A DNA stretch of 36,854 nt, from assembly GCA_027449545.1 (NCBI GenBank), contig DAIDLI010000021.1:1-36854 (forward strand). Reading direction: 5' to 3'. Shown one piece after another: positions 24,981 through 34,022 of this stretch. Within the stretch, counting starts at the first letter, position 1, and each line of letters starts with the position of its first letter. The translations under genes were made by a program, and so were the position numbers. This stretch comes from Acidobacteriaceae bacterium. GTDB taxonomy: Bacteria > Acidobacteriota > Terriglobia > Terriglobales > Acidobacteriaceae. The notes beneath the pieces were generated by a model, which saw only the letters and a list, made by a program, of their open reading frames with translations, searched no databases and had not been told where the DNA came from.

Positions 24981-25466
24981 TTAGTTGGCGCCCGAAGCAG
25001 CTTCGAACCCGGCGACCTGCGGCTGCGGAATCGTATTCACCGGCGGCGGCGCAGTAAAGCTGGCGCTCTGTGCGTTGATGGCGTTGGAGTAGTCAGGACC
25101 GAGGCCCAGCTTGACCAGCGCGCGCGCATCCGGCATCAGCCGCGTCTGCCAGCCATGATCGGCCTGGTACTTCTGCATGGCCGCGATGGTGGTCTGGTCC
25201 CAGTCGCCGCTCGGCTCTCCATCCAGGTAGTGCGCCTTGATCAGCGCCGCCTGAATCTCCTTCACGCGATCCGGCTGAATCGCCTGCTGGCCGCGAATGC
25301 GATGGCGGTAGAGAATGTGGTGGATCCGCCGGTGCGAATGCCTGGTCTTGGCTTTCCGGTGCGACGTTCCCGCCGTGGGCGCCCGCTTGACGTGAGAGGC
25401 GAACGCAGGTGTTGCAAGTAGTGCTCCACTGAGCACGATGGCCAGAATGGCTCGAAAAGGAAACAC
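24981..25466 (-). CDS. Secreted peptidoglycan-binding-like protein
   Basis: About 161 residues. After a signal peptide (I-L-A-I-V-L-S-G-A-L-L-A-T-P-A-F-A) comes a basic His/Arg-rich stretch and then a PG_binding_1-like domain: V-K-E-I-Q-A-A-L-I-K-A-H-Y-L-D-G-E-P-S-G-D-W-D (20 residues shown in part here) leading to T-I-A-A-M-Q-K-Y-Q-A-D-H-G-W. Such domains tether proteins to the cell wall. I prefer the GTG at 25466, with AGGTGG upstream and a normal signal peptide; ATG at 25535 would put about 23 extra residues before it. The Pro/Gln-rich tail after the domain has no visible function. Confidence 0.75.
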   Translation of the reverse strand: MFPFRAILAIVLSGALLATPAFASHVKRAPTAGTSHRKAKTRHSHRRIHHILYRHRIRGQQAIQPDRVKEIQAALIKAHYLDGEPSGDWDQTTIAAMQKYQADHGWQTRLMPDARALVKLGLGPDYSNAINAQSASFTAPPPVNTIPQPQVAGFEAASGAN

Positions 25467-25588
25467 GTCTTCTACCACCTTGTGAAAAAGATACTTCCGG
25501 TCAATCTTTGGACTTTTGCCGAGTTTACCGGACAAGTACCAAGGCCTGCAACCCGGAAATCCTTCGGGTTGCTCTTTCTGACACCGGA

Positions 25589-25614
25589 GCGGGACGCGCT
25601 GGCGCGCGTCCCGC
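25589..25614 (-). terminator. Hairpin downstream of the HtrA gene
   Basis: An 11-base-pair GC-rich stem (25589-25599 with 25604-25614) closes a TGGC loop just after the HtrA stop. No T-tract follows on the minus strand, so its terminator strength is uncertain. Confidence 0.5.
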
Positions 25615-25622
25615 CCTGGGAA

Positions 25623-27245
25623 TTACTGCAAAGTCCCGCCGATGTAGTTGATGCCCTCCTGAGGATGCTGCGGGTCAAGCACCTCGAACACCACATCATC
25701 GCCGGTCTTCAACTGGCTTACGATCGCGTTGAACTCGTCCTTTGTGCCGGTGGGGTGCCGGTTCACACGGGTGATGACCAGCCCCGGCTGTAGACCCTGC
25801 AAGTCCGCGAACGAACCAGGCCGAACTGCGACGATCTCCACCCCTGGCACCTTCAACTTCGATTCCGTCGCCTGCGACTCCTGACGCACCAGAAGGCCCA
25901 GCTTGGTTTCGCCCGCATCGGGGCTGCCGTTCTGCTGGTTCTGCGCCTGCTGTGGTTTGTTCAGGTTCGCAAACACCTTGTCGCGGTCGCCGATGGTCAC
26001 CGTGGTGGTTTGCTGCTTGCCGTTGCGCAGGAACCCGATGCGCGCAGTCGAGCCCGGACGGCGATTGGCGATATCGTTCACCAGGTCGTCGCCATTCTTG
26101 ATCGTGCGGCCATCCACCGTGGTGATGATGTCGCCCGCCTTCAGGCCCGCCTTGTCCGCAGGTCCGCCGGGTTGAACCTCCTGAACCAGGACACCGTTCT
26201 TGAAGCCGTACACACGGTTGACGGCGTCGGAAAGGCCCTGGCGGAACTGGATGCCGATCGAGCCGCGAATCACCTTGTGCTCCGGACCGATCAGGTCGTT
26301 GTAAACCGAAACCACCGTGTTCGACGGCATCGCGAAGCCAATGCCCTGATAACCCGCCGATTGCGTATAGATCGCGGTGTTCACGCCGATCACATCGCCG
26401 TTCATGTCCAGCAGCGGTCCGCCGGAGTTTCCGGGATTGATCGCCGCATCGGTCTGCAGGAAGTGCTGGAACTGGCCGCTGGCGCCCGGCTCAATGGTCC
26501 GGTTCTTGGCCGAAATAATGCCCGCCGTTACTGTCTGCGACAGCGCGAATGGGCTGCCAATAGCCTCAACCCAATCGCCCACCTGCACGTTGTCGCTGTT
26601 GCCCATCTTGACGGTCGGCAGCGGCTTGTCGGTGTCGATTTTGATGACGGCAAGGTCGGTCGCCTTGTCCACGCCGATGACCCGCGCCGGGCGACCCATG
26701 TCGGTGGTATCGGGATCGGTGGAGAGCTTCACATAAATCTTGTCGGCCTTATCGACCACATGATCGTTGGTGATGATGTAGCCCTTGGGATCGACGATGA
26801 AGCCCGAGCCAAGCGACTCCTGCACGCCCTGGTTGGCCCCATCGCCCTGATCGGGACCGCCGGGAATCTGGCCGCCGAAGAAGCGGTTGAAGAAATCCTG
26901 GAAGCCGCCGTCGTCGCCTCCTCCACCCTGATTGCCGCCATCGGGATTCTGCGGAATTCCGCGGCCGAAATGACCGTGGCTCTGCGACTGCTTGGGTAAT
27001 GTCTGCGTGTTGATGTTCACCACCGCCGGGCCGACGAGCCGCGCAATCCGCGTGAAGTCGTTCGGTTGAATCGCAGTGTTGACGATCTTCAGCGGAGAAG
27101 CATCGGCGCTGGTGTTCTGCTTCTCCTGTCCGCGAACGCCGTGCGCGGCAAACGACCCCGCGACGATCACGACCGTAAGCGTGCCAAGCAAAATGTAGAC
27201 TGAGGCTAGGCGCCGCGTGCGCCACCGTTCCAAGAGCGATTTCAT
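25623..27245 (-). CDS. htrA: HtrA/DegP-type serine protease with two PDZ domains
   Basis: A 540-residue periplasmic quality-control protease, anchored or exported through an N-terminal hydrophobic segment (about residues 14-32). The catalytic triad is clear: H162 in T-N-D-H-V-V-D, D197 in A-T-D-L-A-V-I-K and S274 in P-G-N-S-G-G-P-L-L. A Gly/Asp/Gln-rich loop before the protease domain (about 100-140) resembles the flexible loop of DegP. Two PDZ domains follow (about 310-400 and 440-530). They bind the C-termini of unfolded proteins. The ATG at 27245 has GAGG about eleven bases upstream. A promoter-like TATACT lies at 27306-27311 (read on the minus strand). The amidohydrolase gene ends 215 bases upstream. 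Confidence 0.95.
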   Translation of the reverse strand: MKSLLERWRTRRLASVYILLGTLTVVIVAGSFAAHGVRGQEKQNTSADASPLKIVNTAIQPNDFTRIARLVGPAVVNINTQTLPKQSQSHGHFGRGIPQNPDGGNQGGGGDDGGFQDFFNRFFGGQIPGGPDQGDGANQGVQESLGSGFIVDPKGYIITNDHVVDKADKIYVKLSTDPDTTDMGRPARVIGVDKATDLAVIKIDTDKPLPTVKMGNSDNVQVGDWVEAIGSPFALSQTVTAGIISAKNRTIEPGASGQFQHFLQTDAAINPGNSGGPLLDMNGDVIGVNTAIYTQSAGYQGIGFAMPSNTVVSVYNDLIGPEHKVIRGSIGIQFRQGLSDAVNRVYGFKNGVLVQEVQPGGPADKAGLKAGDIITTVDGRTIKNGDDLVNDIANRRPGSTARIGFLRNGKQQTTTVTIGDRDKVFANLNKPQQAQNQQNGSPDAGETKLGLLVRQESQATESKLKVPGVEIVAVRPGSFADLQGLQPGLVITRVNRHPTGTKDEFNAIVSQLKTGDDVVFEVLDPQHPQEGINYIGGTLQ

Positions 27246-27305
27246 GACGTCATTGACCTCTTCAGGTGACCAGCGCCCGCGCTGGAGTTGTGGGCTTCAC
27301 CACTG

Positions 27306-27311
27306 AGTATA
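27306..27311 (-). promoter_or_regulatory. Candidate -10 box for the HtrA gene
   Basis: TATACT on the minus strand, about 60 bases before the HtrA start codon, fits a -10 element. No good -35 is visible at the usual distance, so this is tentative. Confidence 0.25.
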
Positions 27312-27460
27312 GCCAACCGGGCCTCAATCCGTTTGGTATCTGGAGTTTCCCTTCAGCCACACTCCCGCGCTCTGTTGAGGAGCACCTCTCCCGCTTAGAT
27401 GCAGGCGCAATCAAAGTGTTATACAGCCAAAACAAAAGAATACGGGCGGCTTCCCTGCGT

Positions 27461-29194
27461 TTACTGCAAACGCATGTCCGCCATGTAAACCTGTCGCCCT
27501 GCGACATAGGTCTCCAGTGTTCGGGTGGTAAGCAAATTGGCGGCTGGAGCCCGGTACAGGTCCAGATCCACGAGGATGAAGTCCGCGTCATAACCGGGTT
27601 GCAGCTTGCCCTTGGTTTTCTCCGCGAACTCCGCGTAGGCTGAGCCCTGGGTGTAGGCTGCCAGTGCCTGTCCGCGGGAGATCTTCTGCTCCGGAAAATA
27701 GCTCCTGGTGCCCGCCTCGTTCTTGCGGGTCACTGCGGCATACAGGCCGCGGTAGGGCGAGATGGGCTCAACCGGATAGTCTGTGCCGAAGGCCAGCCGT
27801 ACCCCAGCCTGCAGAAACGCCTTCCACGTGTAGGAGGAAGCGGCGCGCTTCGGTCCGAGCCGCGCCTCGGCCCAGTTCATGTCGGTCAGCAACTGGCAGG
27901 GCTGCATCGACGCAATGACGCCGAGTTCGCGAAAACGCGCAATCTCCGCCGGATCCACCACCTGTGCATGTTCAATCCGGTTGCGAGGAAGCGAGTCGCG
28001 CCGGTACTTCAACTGCCGCGGATCCTTGAGACGGTAAAGATGCAGCTCTGCCTGTTCAATGGCATCGAGCGCCATCGAGACCGCCTCGTCGCCGATGGCG
28101 TGAAAGCCAAGCTGAAACCCCGCGAGTTGCCGTTCGACCGCCATCCGGTTCAATCGGGACTGCGTGTACTGCGGCAGCCCGGTGTTGCCCGGGTCGTCGC
28201 TATAGGGAGCCTTGAGCGCCGCCGTGCGCGAGCCCAGCGACCCGTCCATGAAGCCCTTCAGCATCCCCGTGTGCAGCATGGGGTCGTTCCCAGGATGGCT
28301 GGCGCGCATCTGCTTCTCCTCCGCCAGCGGCTCCAGGAAAGGAATCCACTCCGTCATCCGCACATCGAGCTGGCCCGCCTTCTCGAGTTCTTCGGCGGCC
28401 AGAAAAATCTGCCAGTTGCTGAAGTCCTGCACGCTCGTGACCCCATGCGCCACGGCATCGGCAATCGCCAGTTCCAGTGCGCGTTTCCGCTCTGCCGGCG
28501 TGGGAGCGGGAATCACCCTTTCCACCAGTTCCTGCGCCGATTCGCGCAGGATGCCGGTCGGTTGGCCATCACGGTCGTGATCGATGGCGCCACCCTCCGG
28601 CGGCACGGTCTTGCCGGTGATGCCCGCCGCTTCGAGCGCTGCCGTATTTGCCAGGGCGATGTGTCCGTCAACACGCACCAGAAAGGCGGGATGCCCCGCC
28701 GTGACTTTGTCCAACTCCTGCCGGGTGGGGAGCGCCTTCTCCGGCCACAAGGTCTGATCCCAGCGCCCGCCGGTGATCCAGTGGCCGGGCGGCGCGTTGC
28801 GCGCGAATCGGGCGACCGCCTCCATCATCTGGCTCAGCGAACGCGTGTCCGTCAGGTCCAGCGTCAGCTTCAGGCTGCCAGCTTCGCCCAGGTGCACGTG
28901 CGCATCATCGAATCCGGGAAAGACATACACGCCGGTGCGCGCGGTGGCCACATCGCGAATGCGCGTCTTGGGTCCGGCCAGCTTCATGACCTGTCGCGTG
29001 GCGCCGATCGCGACAATCTTCCCGTTGCGGACCGCCATCGCTTCCACGGTCTGCGGCTTGTCCTGCGCAAATCCCTGGCCGGTGTAGATCACCGCATGGG
29101 TCAGGATGAGATCGGCAGGAGCGCTCGGCGGCTGCGCGAACGTGATGCCGCCGCCCACCAATCCAGCGGCAACCAACAAGGCTGAAAAACGCAT
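27461..29194 (-). CDS. Secreted amidohydrolase (amidohydrolase_3, YtcJ-like)
   Basis: A 577-residue metal-dependent hydrolase with a signal peptide (about residues 1-20, ending F-A-Q). The metal-binding H-V-H is at 99-101 in F-P-G-F-D-D-A-H-V-H-L-G, and later residues such as H-A-I-G-D, R-I-E-H-A-Q and F-G-T-D-Y-P-V complete the amidohydrolase pattern. Such enzymes hydrolyse amide or C-N bonds of small molecules; the substrate is unknown, and a deacetylase role is also possible. The ATG at 29194 lacks a clear ribosome-binding site. The M20 gene ends 33 bases upstream on the same strand, suggesting one transcript with truA. Confidence 0.9.
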   Translation of the reverse strand: MRFSALLVAAGLVGGGITFAQPPSAPADLILTHAVIYTGQGFAQDKPQTVEAMAVRNGKIVAIGATRQVMKLAGPKTRIRDVATARTGVYVFPGFDDAHVHLGEAGSLKLTLDLTDTRSLSQMMEAVARFARNAPPGHWITGGRWDQTLWPEKALPTRQELDKVTAGHPAFLVRVDGHIALANTAALEAAGITGKTVPPEGGAIDHDRDGQPTGILRESAQELVERVIPAPTPAERKRALELAIADAVAHGVTSVQDFSNWQIFLAAEELEKAGQLDVRMTEWIPFLEPLAEEKQMRASHPGNDPMLHTGMLKGFMDGSLGSRTAALKAPYSDDPGNTGLPQYTQSRLNRMAVERQLAGFQLGFHAIGDEAVSMALDAIEQAELHLYRLKDPRQLKYRRDSLPRNRIEHAQVVDPAEIARFRELGVIASMQPCQLLTDMNWAEARLGPKRAASSYTWKAFLQAGVRLAFGTDYPVEPISPYRGLYAAVTRKNEAGTRSYFPEQKISRGQALAAYTQGSAYAEFAEKTKGKLQPGYDADFILVDLDLYRAPAANLLTTRTLETYVAGRQVYMADMRLQ

Positions 29195-29227
29195 GCGCGG
29201 AGTCTAGCAGAGTTCGGGGCAGGGAAG

Positions 29228-30487
29228 TTATTGCTTCGCGCTCCACTCCAGCATCGCTAGGGTCAGCAGCAGGACACGGCGCAGGCCGAGTTCGCGATCG
29301 CGGGCGCAGTACCACTCCGCCAGCGTGTGTGCCGCGCCGCCTTCTCCGCCCGCTCCCATTGAAAGCGCGGGGACGCCCAGCGCGAGAGGAATGTTGGCGT
29401 CGGTTGAGCCCAGCCGCAGGTCGGTGCGCAATCCCAGATGCCGGTCGACTGCGCGCAGAGTGGCGAGAAGGGGCGAGTCCTCGGGCAGACTTGCTGCCGG
29501 CCGTTCGCCGATCTTTTCAACCGTGAAGGCGAGCTGTCCCCGGGCTACGCTCCCGGTGCTCCTGGCGCCATGGTTGGCTTGCTGCACGGCATCTTCCAGG
29601 GCGCGGTGCAGCGCCACTTCGAGCCGAACCAGTTGCTCGGGGTCGGTCGAGCGGAAATCGAGGGAGGCCTGCGCCTGTTCAGGAATGGAGTTGACGCTCT
29701 TGCCGCCGCGAATTGTGCCGACGTTCATGGTCGTGCGCGGCTCATCCGGAAGTGGCGCCTCTGCGAGCGCATTCAGCGCCGCGGCCAGCGCGAGAATCGG
29801 ATTGGGCGTGCCTGCATCCGTGAAGCTGTGGCCGCCGGGTCCCGTAACAGTGGCCTGGAAACGCCTGCTCCCCAATGCCTGCGTGACCGCCGCGTCTGCT
29901 CCTGCCCCGTCCAGCACGATGTGCGCCGCAATTCGTCCTGCCAGGGCGGTTTGCTTGTAGAGGTGCCGCACGCCGCGTAAATTGCCCTCGCCCTCTTCGC
30001 CCACATTGGCCAGGAAGATCAGAGGCGCGGGAACTTCCACCCCCGCTCTGACCAGCGCATGTGCGATCGCCAGCAGGCCTGCCAGCCCGGCTCCGTTGTC
30101 TGAGGTCCCGGGCCCGGACAGCCGATCGCCTTCCAGCACCAGGTTCAGAGCCGTGTCGGCGGGAAACACCGTGTCCAGATGTGCCGACAGAATCACGACA
30201 GGGCCGGTGCTCTCCGGCGGAAGTTGCGCAGCCGGCAGCACGCCCAGTACGTTGCCTTCGGCGTCCATCTCCACACCCGTCAAACCGGCCTCGTGGAAGC
30301 GCTCTGCAAACCACTTCGCGCGCGCCTCTTCCTGGAAGGGCGGCGCGGGGATGGCGACCAGCTCCCGGTGCCAATCCATGATTGTCTTGGGATGGTTGTG
30401 CAGCCACGAGAACGCCGAATGGACGGCGCGCCGCGCGGCCAGCGCCGTTACCTGCGAGTAAGCGGAATTGCGGAAGAGAGAACCCAT
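29228..30487 (-). CDS. M20 family metallopeptidase
   Basis: About 419 residues of the M20/M25/M40 dizinc family, hydrolysing peptides or amide bonds. Metal-ligand motifs are S-A-H-L-D-T-V-F (H103, D105), G-T-S-D-N-G-A-G (D130) and N-V-G-E-E-G-E-G (E164/E165), with the dimerisation-domain motif P-G-G-H-S-F and C-terminal G-G-A-A-H-T-L-A-E-W-Y. No signal peptide is evident, so it is probably cytosolic and PepT-like. I take ATG 30487 as start, although no good ribosome-binding site precedes it; ATG 30380 would remove about 36 residues. It lies 49 bases after truA and 33 before the amidohydrolase. Confidence 0.9.
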   Translation of the reverse strand: MGSLFRNSAYSQVTALAARRAVHSAFSWLHNHPKTIMDWHRELVAIPAPPFQEEARAKWFAERFHEAGLTGVEMDAEGNVLGVLPAAQLPPESTGPVVILSAHLDTVFPADTALNLVLEGDRLSGPGTSDNGAGLAGLLAIAHALVRAGVEVPAPLIFLANVGEEGEGNLRGVRHLYKQTALAGRIAAHIVLDGAGADAAVTQALGSRRFQATVTGPGGHSFTDAGTPNPILALAAALNALAEAPLPDEPRTTMNVGTIRGGKSVNSIPEQAQASLDFRSTDPEQLVRLEVALHRALEDAVQQANHGARSTGSVARGQLAFTVEKIGERPAASLPEDSPLLATLRAVDRHLGLRTDLRLGSTDANIPLALGVPALSMGAGGEGGAAHTLAEWYCARDRELGLRRVLLLTLAMLEWSAKQ

Positions 30488-30536
30488 GCGAACCGTTTCA
30501 GAGTAGCAGGAGGCGCGCTGTGCAACGATGTGCCCA

Positions 30537-31391
30537 TCACTGCATCTCCGGCTCTTCCTCAGCCGGATCATATTCCACGGAATGCAGGAACAGGCCGCGC
30601 GCCGGAGCCGTAGGGCCAGCCTCCATGCGCGACTGCGCCGCCAGAATCGCGGGAAGATCCTCCACCGCCAGTGCACCGCGTCCGGCGTCCAGCATGGTCC
30701 CCACCAGGTTGCGCACCATATGGTGCAGGAATCCGTTCCCGCGCACGCGATACACCCACAACTCGCCGGCCTCGCACGTGCGCCGCTCCCATGCGGAAGC
30801 AAAGATGGTGCGCACCGTAGAGACAGCGCAGGCTACATCGTCCCCGGCGTCGGCATCTGCCTCGCGGGTCGCCCGATCGGGGTCTGTTGCAGCAAAGCTT
30901 TTGAAGTCGTGCTCACCGAGAAAGCTCTGCGCCCCGCCTTGCAGCCGTTCGAAGTCGAGCGGCCAGCGATACGCATAGACATACCGGGTCAGAAACGGCG
31001 GGCATAGATCGCTCCGCAGCACGCGGTACTCGTAGGTCTTGGCCTGTGCCGAATGCCGGGCGTGAAAGCTGCTTCGTACCATCTTGACTTCAGACACGCG
31101 GATGGCCGCGGGCAGGGTCCTGTTCAGAGCCCGGCGCAGATTGTCGGCGGGGATCGGCGCCAGCAGGGCAAAGCTGGCCACCTGGGCCAGGGCGTGCACT
31201 CCCGCATCGGTGCGGCCCGATCCTTGTGGTAACGGTGATTCTCCCGTGATTCGCCCCAGCGCGGCCTGCAACTCGCCCTGCACTGTTGGCTTTCCCGGCT
31301 GCACCTGCCAACCAAAGAAGTCGGTGCCGTCGTAGGCGAGGGTTACCTTCCAGGTTCGTGGCGCAGGCGCGAGTTGGGCCGGGTCGTGCAT
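30537..31391 (-). CDS. truA: tRNA pseudouridine synthase A
   Basis: A 284-residue enzyme that makes pseudouridine at positions 38-40 of tRNA anticodon arms. The catalytic aspartate D62 lies in G-S-G-R-T-D-A-G-V-H-A. Other TruA marks are A-Y-D-G-T-D-F-F-G-W-Q, F-H-A-R-H-S-A-Q-A-K-T-Y-E-Y-R, H-D-F-K-S-F and G-N-G-F-L-H-H-M-V-R-N-L-V-G-T. Length is normal for the family. The N-terminus has about ten extra residues before the first motif. It heads a run of three minus-strand genes (truA, M20, amidohydrolase). Confidence 0.96.
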   Translation of the reverse strand: MHDPAQLAPAPRTWKVTLAYDGTDFFGWQVQPGKPTVQGELQAALGRITGESPLPQGSGRTDAGVHALAQVASFALLAPIPADNLRRALNRTLPAAIRVSEVKMVRSSFHARHSAQAKTYEYRVLRSDLCPPFLTRYVYAYRWPLDFERLQGGAQSFLGEHDFKSFAATDPDRATREADADAGDDVACAVSTVRTIFASAWERRTCEAGELWVYRVRGNGFLHHMVRNLVGTMLDAGRGALAVEDLPAILAAQSRMEAGPTAPARGLFLHSVEYDPAEEEPEMQ

Positions 31392-31724
31392 GGATTCAAC
31401 CTAATAAGCCTACTCGACGGGCCACGGGCTTCCCGTCCCGCCGCCTGCCTCCTGCCTTGCATCCTGCGGGTTTTGCATTGTCAGCAGCTGGCCGGAAGAG
31501 GTATTTTACTAAATGGTTAGTTAATTTCTCCGTGTCTGTCCACCGCCCTTGCTGAGGCCGGCTGGCTCCGCCTACTGGAACAGCGGCCCCGCATCTCGCG
31601 TAATAATTGATGGGATAACCCGTGCAGTCACAATTTCTTTGAAGCCACCAGCCGCCGCGATCATCCGACAAGCAAACGGCAATTTATGGCTGTCTCGATC
31701 GTTTCAACCTTGTGGAGAGGGATC
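31392..31724. other. Intergenic region between truA and the TolC-family gene
   Basis: This 333-base divergent region should carry promoters for both sides. It contains the palindrome at 31505-31524. An A/T-rich stretch near 31600-31612 (TAATAATTGATG) might belong to a promoter of the TolC-family gene, but I cannot pair it with a good -35. No gene was seen in it. Confidence 0.5.
31505..31524. promoter_or_regulatory. TetR-like palindromic operator
   Basis: TTTACTAAATGGTTAGTTAA is a near-perfect inverted repeat: arms match at seven of eight positions around the spacer ATGG. The size and A/T-rich arms resemble operators of TetR-family repressors, which often control efflux genes. It lies about 200 bases before the TolC-family start. 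No regulator gene is in this window. Confidence 0.5.
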
Positions 31725-33893
31725 ATGCGTTTTCGTCGTACCCGTCATCTGAGCCGTGCCATCCCCCAGACCCATGGAGCGGCAACCGGCAACCGGCTGC
31801 GCAGCGCCGCCGCCGTCATGCTCACCCTGGCATCCTGCATGCCTTCGGCGCTTGCGCAACAGCAGGTCCTGGGAGCAGGCCAGAAGCATCCGGAGAAGGC
31901 CGCCTCCAACCTGCCTGCGGCGCCGGCCCCTGTCACTTCGCCCATTCTCCACACCACCCTGCGGGATTATTCCCGGGCCTATGCCACCTGGCTCCGCAAT
32001 CCCATCAATGTCTACCGCCCCACCAGCATCGGCAAGGCCAGCTTTGAGAACTCGGTGCGCCTAGCCGACCTGGTCAGGGAGGGCAAGATCTATCTCAGCC
32101 TCTCCGATGCCATTGCCCTGGCCATCGAAAACAACTACGACATCGCTATCGCCCGTTACGATCTGGATATTGCCGATACCGACATCCTGCGCACCAAGAA
32201 TGGCTCCGCTCCTCTCGGCGCTCCCACCGGCCTGGTGACCGGTACGCTGGGCGGCTCCACATCCACGCTGACCACCGGAGGGGGCCCGGGCGGAACCACC
32301 GTCGGTTCGGGCGGTGCAGGCTCGGGCGTCAGCGGCCTGACGCTCACCACTGCCGGAGCGGGACCTGCTCCCGAGCCGCTCGATCCCTCGGTGACCGGCA
32401 CGGTGCAGCTTGATCGCAACCGCACCCAGTTCACCAGCCCCTTCAGCCCAGCGGCATCCACCAATACCAACTCGTATGACTTCACCTACAACCAGGGATT
32501 TACCCCGGGAACGCTCTTGGGCCTCTCCTGGAACAACACCCGCGTCACCACCAACAGCCCCTTTGCTCTGTATCTGCCCAATTACACCTCCATGTTCAAG
32601 GCGACTGTGACGCAGCATCTGCTCCAGGGCGCCGGCATCTGGATCAACAAACGCTACATGTACATGGCGGCCAACGATCGCCGGATCGCCGACGCCTCCT
32701 TCCGTCAGCAGATTCTCTATACCGTCAACCAGGTGGAGAGTATCTACTGGGGCCTTGTGCAGTCGTACGAGAATGTGCAGGCCAAGCAGCGCGCCCTCGA
32801 TCAGAGCACGCAACTGCTGTCGGACAACCGCAAGCAACTCCAGATCGGCTCCATGGCCCCACTCGATGTGGTGAACGCTGAGTCCACCGTTGCCAGCGAC
32901 AAGCAGGCTCTGATCAGCGCCGAAAACTCGCTCAACTACCAGCAGCAGATCATCAAGCAGGCCATTGCGCGCAACCTCAACGATCCGGCGTTATCGGCGG
33001 CGCCTGTGATCCCTACCGATCGCGTGAATCTGAACCCGATTCCCGAGGAGAGCGAATCCGTCGAGCAGCTCGTGAAAGATGCCTTCCAGCAGCGTCCCGA
33101 ATTAGAAGAGGCTGAGCTCACGGTCCGCAACGACGAGATCACGCTGAAGGGCGCACGCAACGCTCTGCTGCCTACCCTCGATGCGTACGCTTACTACGGT
33201 GCGAATATCGTCGGCGGACCGCCCAACCCCAATTGCAACTTCTTTGGTCAGCCTTGCGTGGCCGTGGGATCGGTAAGCCCGGTGCCTCGCGGTTACGGCG
33301 GCGTGCTGGCCGACCTCGTGAACAGCACCGCGCCTGACAAGGGTGTGGGCTTCAATCTCAACATTCCCATCCGCAACCGCTACGCGCAGTCGGTGCAGGC
33401 GCGCTCGCTGATGGAGTACCGCCAGGCTGAGCTTCGTCTCGAACAGCTCTATACGCAGATCCGCATGCAGGTGGTGAACGCCAAGTACGCGCTCACCAAC
33501 GACCGCGCCGCCGTTCAGGCTGCTTTGGCCGCCCGCGATTACAACCAGCAGAGCCTCGATGCCGAGGTCAAGAAGCTGCACCTGGGGGCGTCCACTACCG
33601 CGAATGTTCTACAGCAACAGCGCAATCTGGCCCAGGCGGAGGCCAATCTCATCGACGCCAACGCCGACTACGCCAAGGACCGCGCCAGCCTCTATCAGAT
33701 TGTTGCCTCTACGTTGGAGCATTACGGCATCAACCTGGAGGATGCGGCTCGCGGTCAGGTCAACGGTCAGCTCACGGTTCCGGGCGTGGAACCGGCCAAG
33801 CCGGAAAAGGAACCCTCGATGGCGGCGCCGCCGGTGAACAACCAACCAGCCGCTCCGCCTGTCCCCGGCCAGAACCCGCCGCCTGGGCAGTAA
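31725..33893 (+). CDS. TolC-family outer-membrane efflux protein
   Basis: About 722 residues, an outer-membrane channel protein of the TolC/OEP family. A signal peptide ends near A-L-A-Q. Two OEP regions follow, with helical segments such as N-Y-D-I-A-I-A-R-Y-D-L-D-I-A, Q-L-Q-I-G-S-M-A-P-L-D-V-V-N-A-E-S and a repeat-like L-H-L-G-A-S-T-T-A-N-V-L-Q-Q-Q-R-N-L-A-Q-A. A Gly/Thr-rich insertion (about residues 165-215) and a Pro-rich tail make it longer than typical TolC. I choose ATG 31725, with GGAGAGG four bases upstream; an ATG at 31686 would add 13 residues. No inner-membrane pump or adaptor is adjacent in the window. Confidence 0.9.
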   Translation: MRFRRTRHLSRAIPQTHGAATGNRLRSAAAVMLTLASCMPSALAQQQVLGAGQKHPEKAASNLPAAPAPVTSPILHTTLRDYSRAYATWLRNPINVYRPTSIGKASFENSVRLADLVREGKIYLSLSDAIALAIENNYDIAIARYDLDIADTDILRTKNGSAPLGAPTGLVTGTLGGSTSTLTTGGGPGGTTVGSGGAGSGVSGLTLTTAGAGPAPEPLDPSVTGTVQLDRNRTQFTSPFSPAASTNTNSYDFTYNQGFTPGTLLGLSWNNTRVTTNSPFALYLPNYTSMFKATVTQHLLQGAGIWINKRYMYMAANDRRIADASFRQQILYTVNQVESIYWGLVQSYENVQAKQRALDQSTQLLSDNRKQLQIGSMAPLDVVNAESTVASDKQALISAENSLNYQQQIIKQAIARNLNDPALSAAPVIPTDRVNLNPIPEESESVEQLVKDAFQQRPELEEAELTVRNDEITLKGARNALLPTLDAYAYYGANIVGGPPNPNCNFFGQPCVAVGSVSPVPRGYGGVLADLVNSTAPDKGVGFNLNIPIRNRYAQSVQARSLMEYRQAELRLEQLYTQIRMQVVNAKYALTNDRAAVQAALAARDYNQQSLDAEVKKLHLGASTTANVLQQQRNLAQAEANLIDANADYAKDRASLYQIVASTLEHYGINLEDAARGQVNGQLTVPGVEPAKPEKEPSMAAPPVNNQPAAPPVPGQNPPPGQ

Positions 33894-33913
33894 GGCGGAA
33901 TCAGCAATCCTGC

Positions 33914-33944
33914 AGGCCCGGCTCTTTGCCGGGCCTCAGCTTTT
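33914..33944 (+). terminator. Terminator after the TolC-family gene
   Basis: AGGCCCGGC (33914-33922) pairs perfectly with GCCGGGCCT (33928-33936) around a TCTTT loop, followed by CAGCTTTT. It lies about 20 bases after the stop codon and fits an intrinsic terminator. Confidence 0.82.
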
Positions 33945-33954
33945 CAGCGGAGGA

Positions 33955-33993
33955 CAAAAAAGCCGCCCATGCCAAGATCGGCGCGGAGCGGCT
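33955..33993 (-). terminator. Terminator for the small Cys-rich gene
   Basis: On the minus strand AGCCGC and GCGGCT form a 6-base-pair stem (33961-33966 with 33988-33993), with an inner GCC/GGC pairing, followed by a T-run (33955-33960 complement). It sits about 30 bases past the stop of the 34023-34286 gene. Confidence 0.65.
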
Positions 33994-34022
33994 ACAGAGA
34001 ACAAGGCTGGCAAGCAGCAGCT

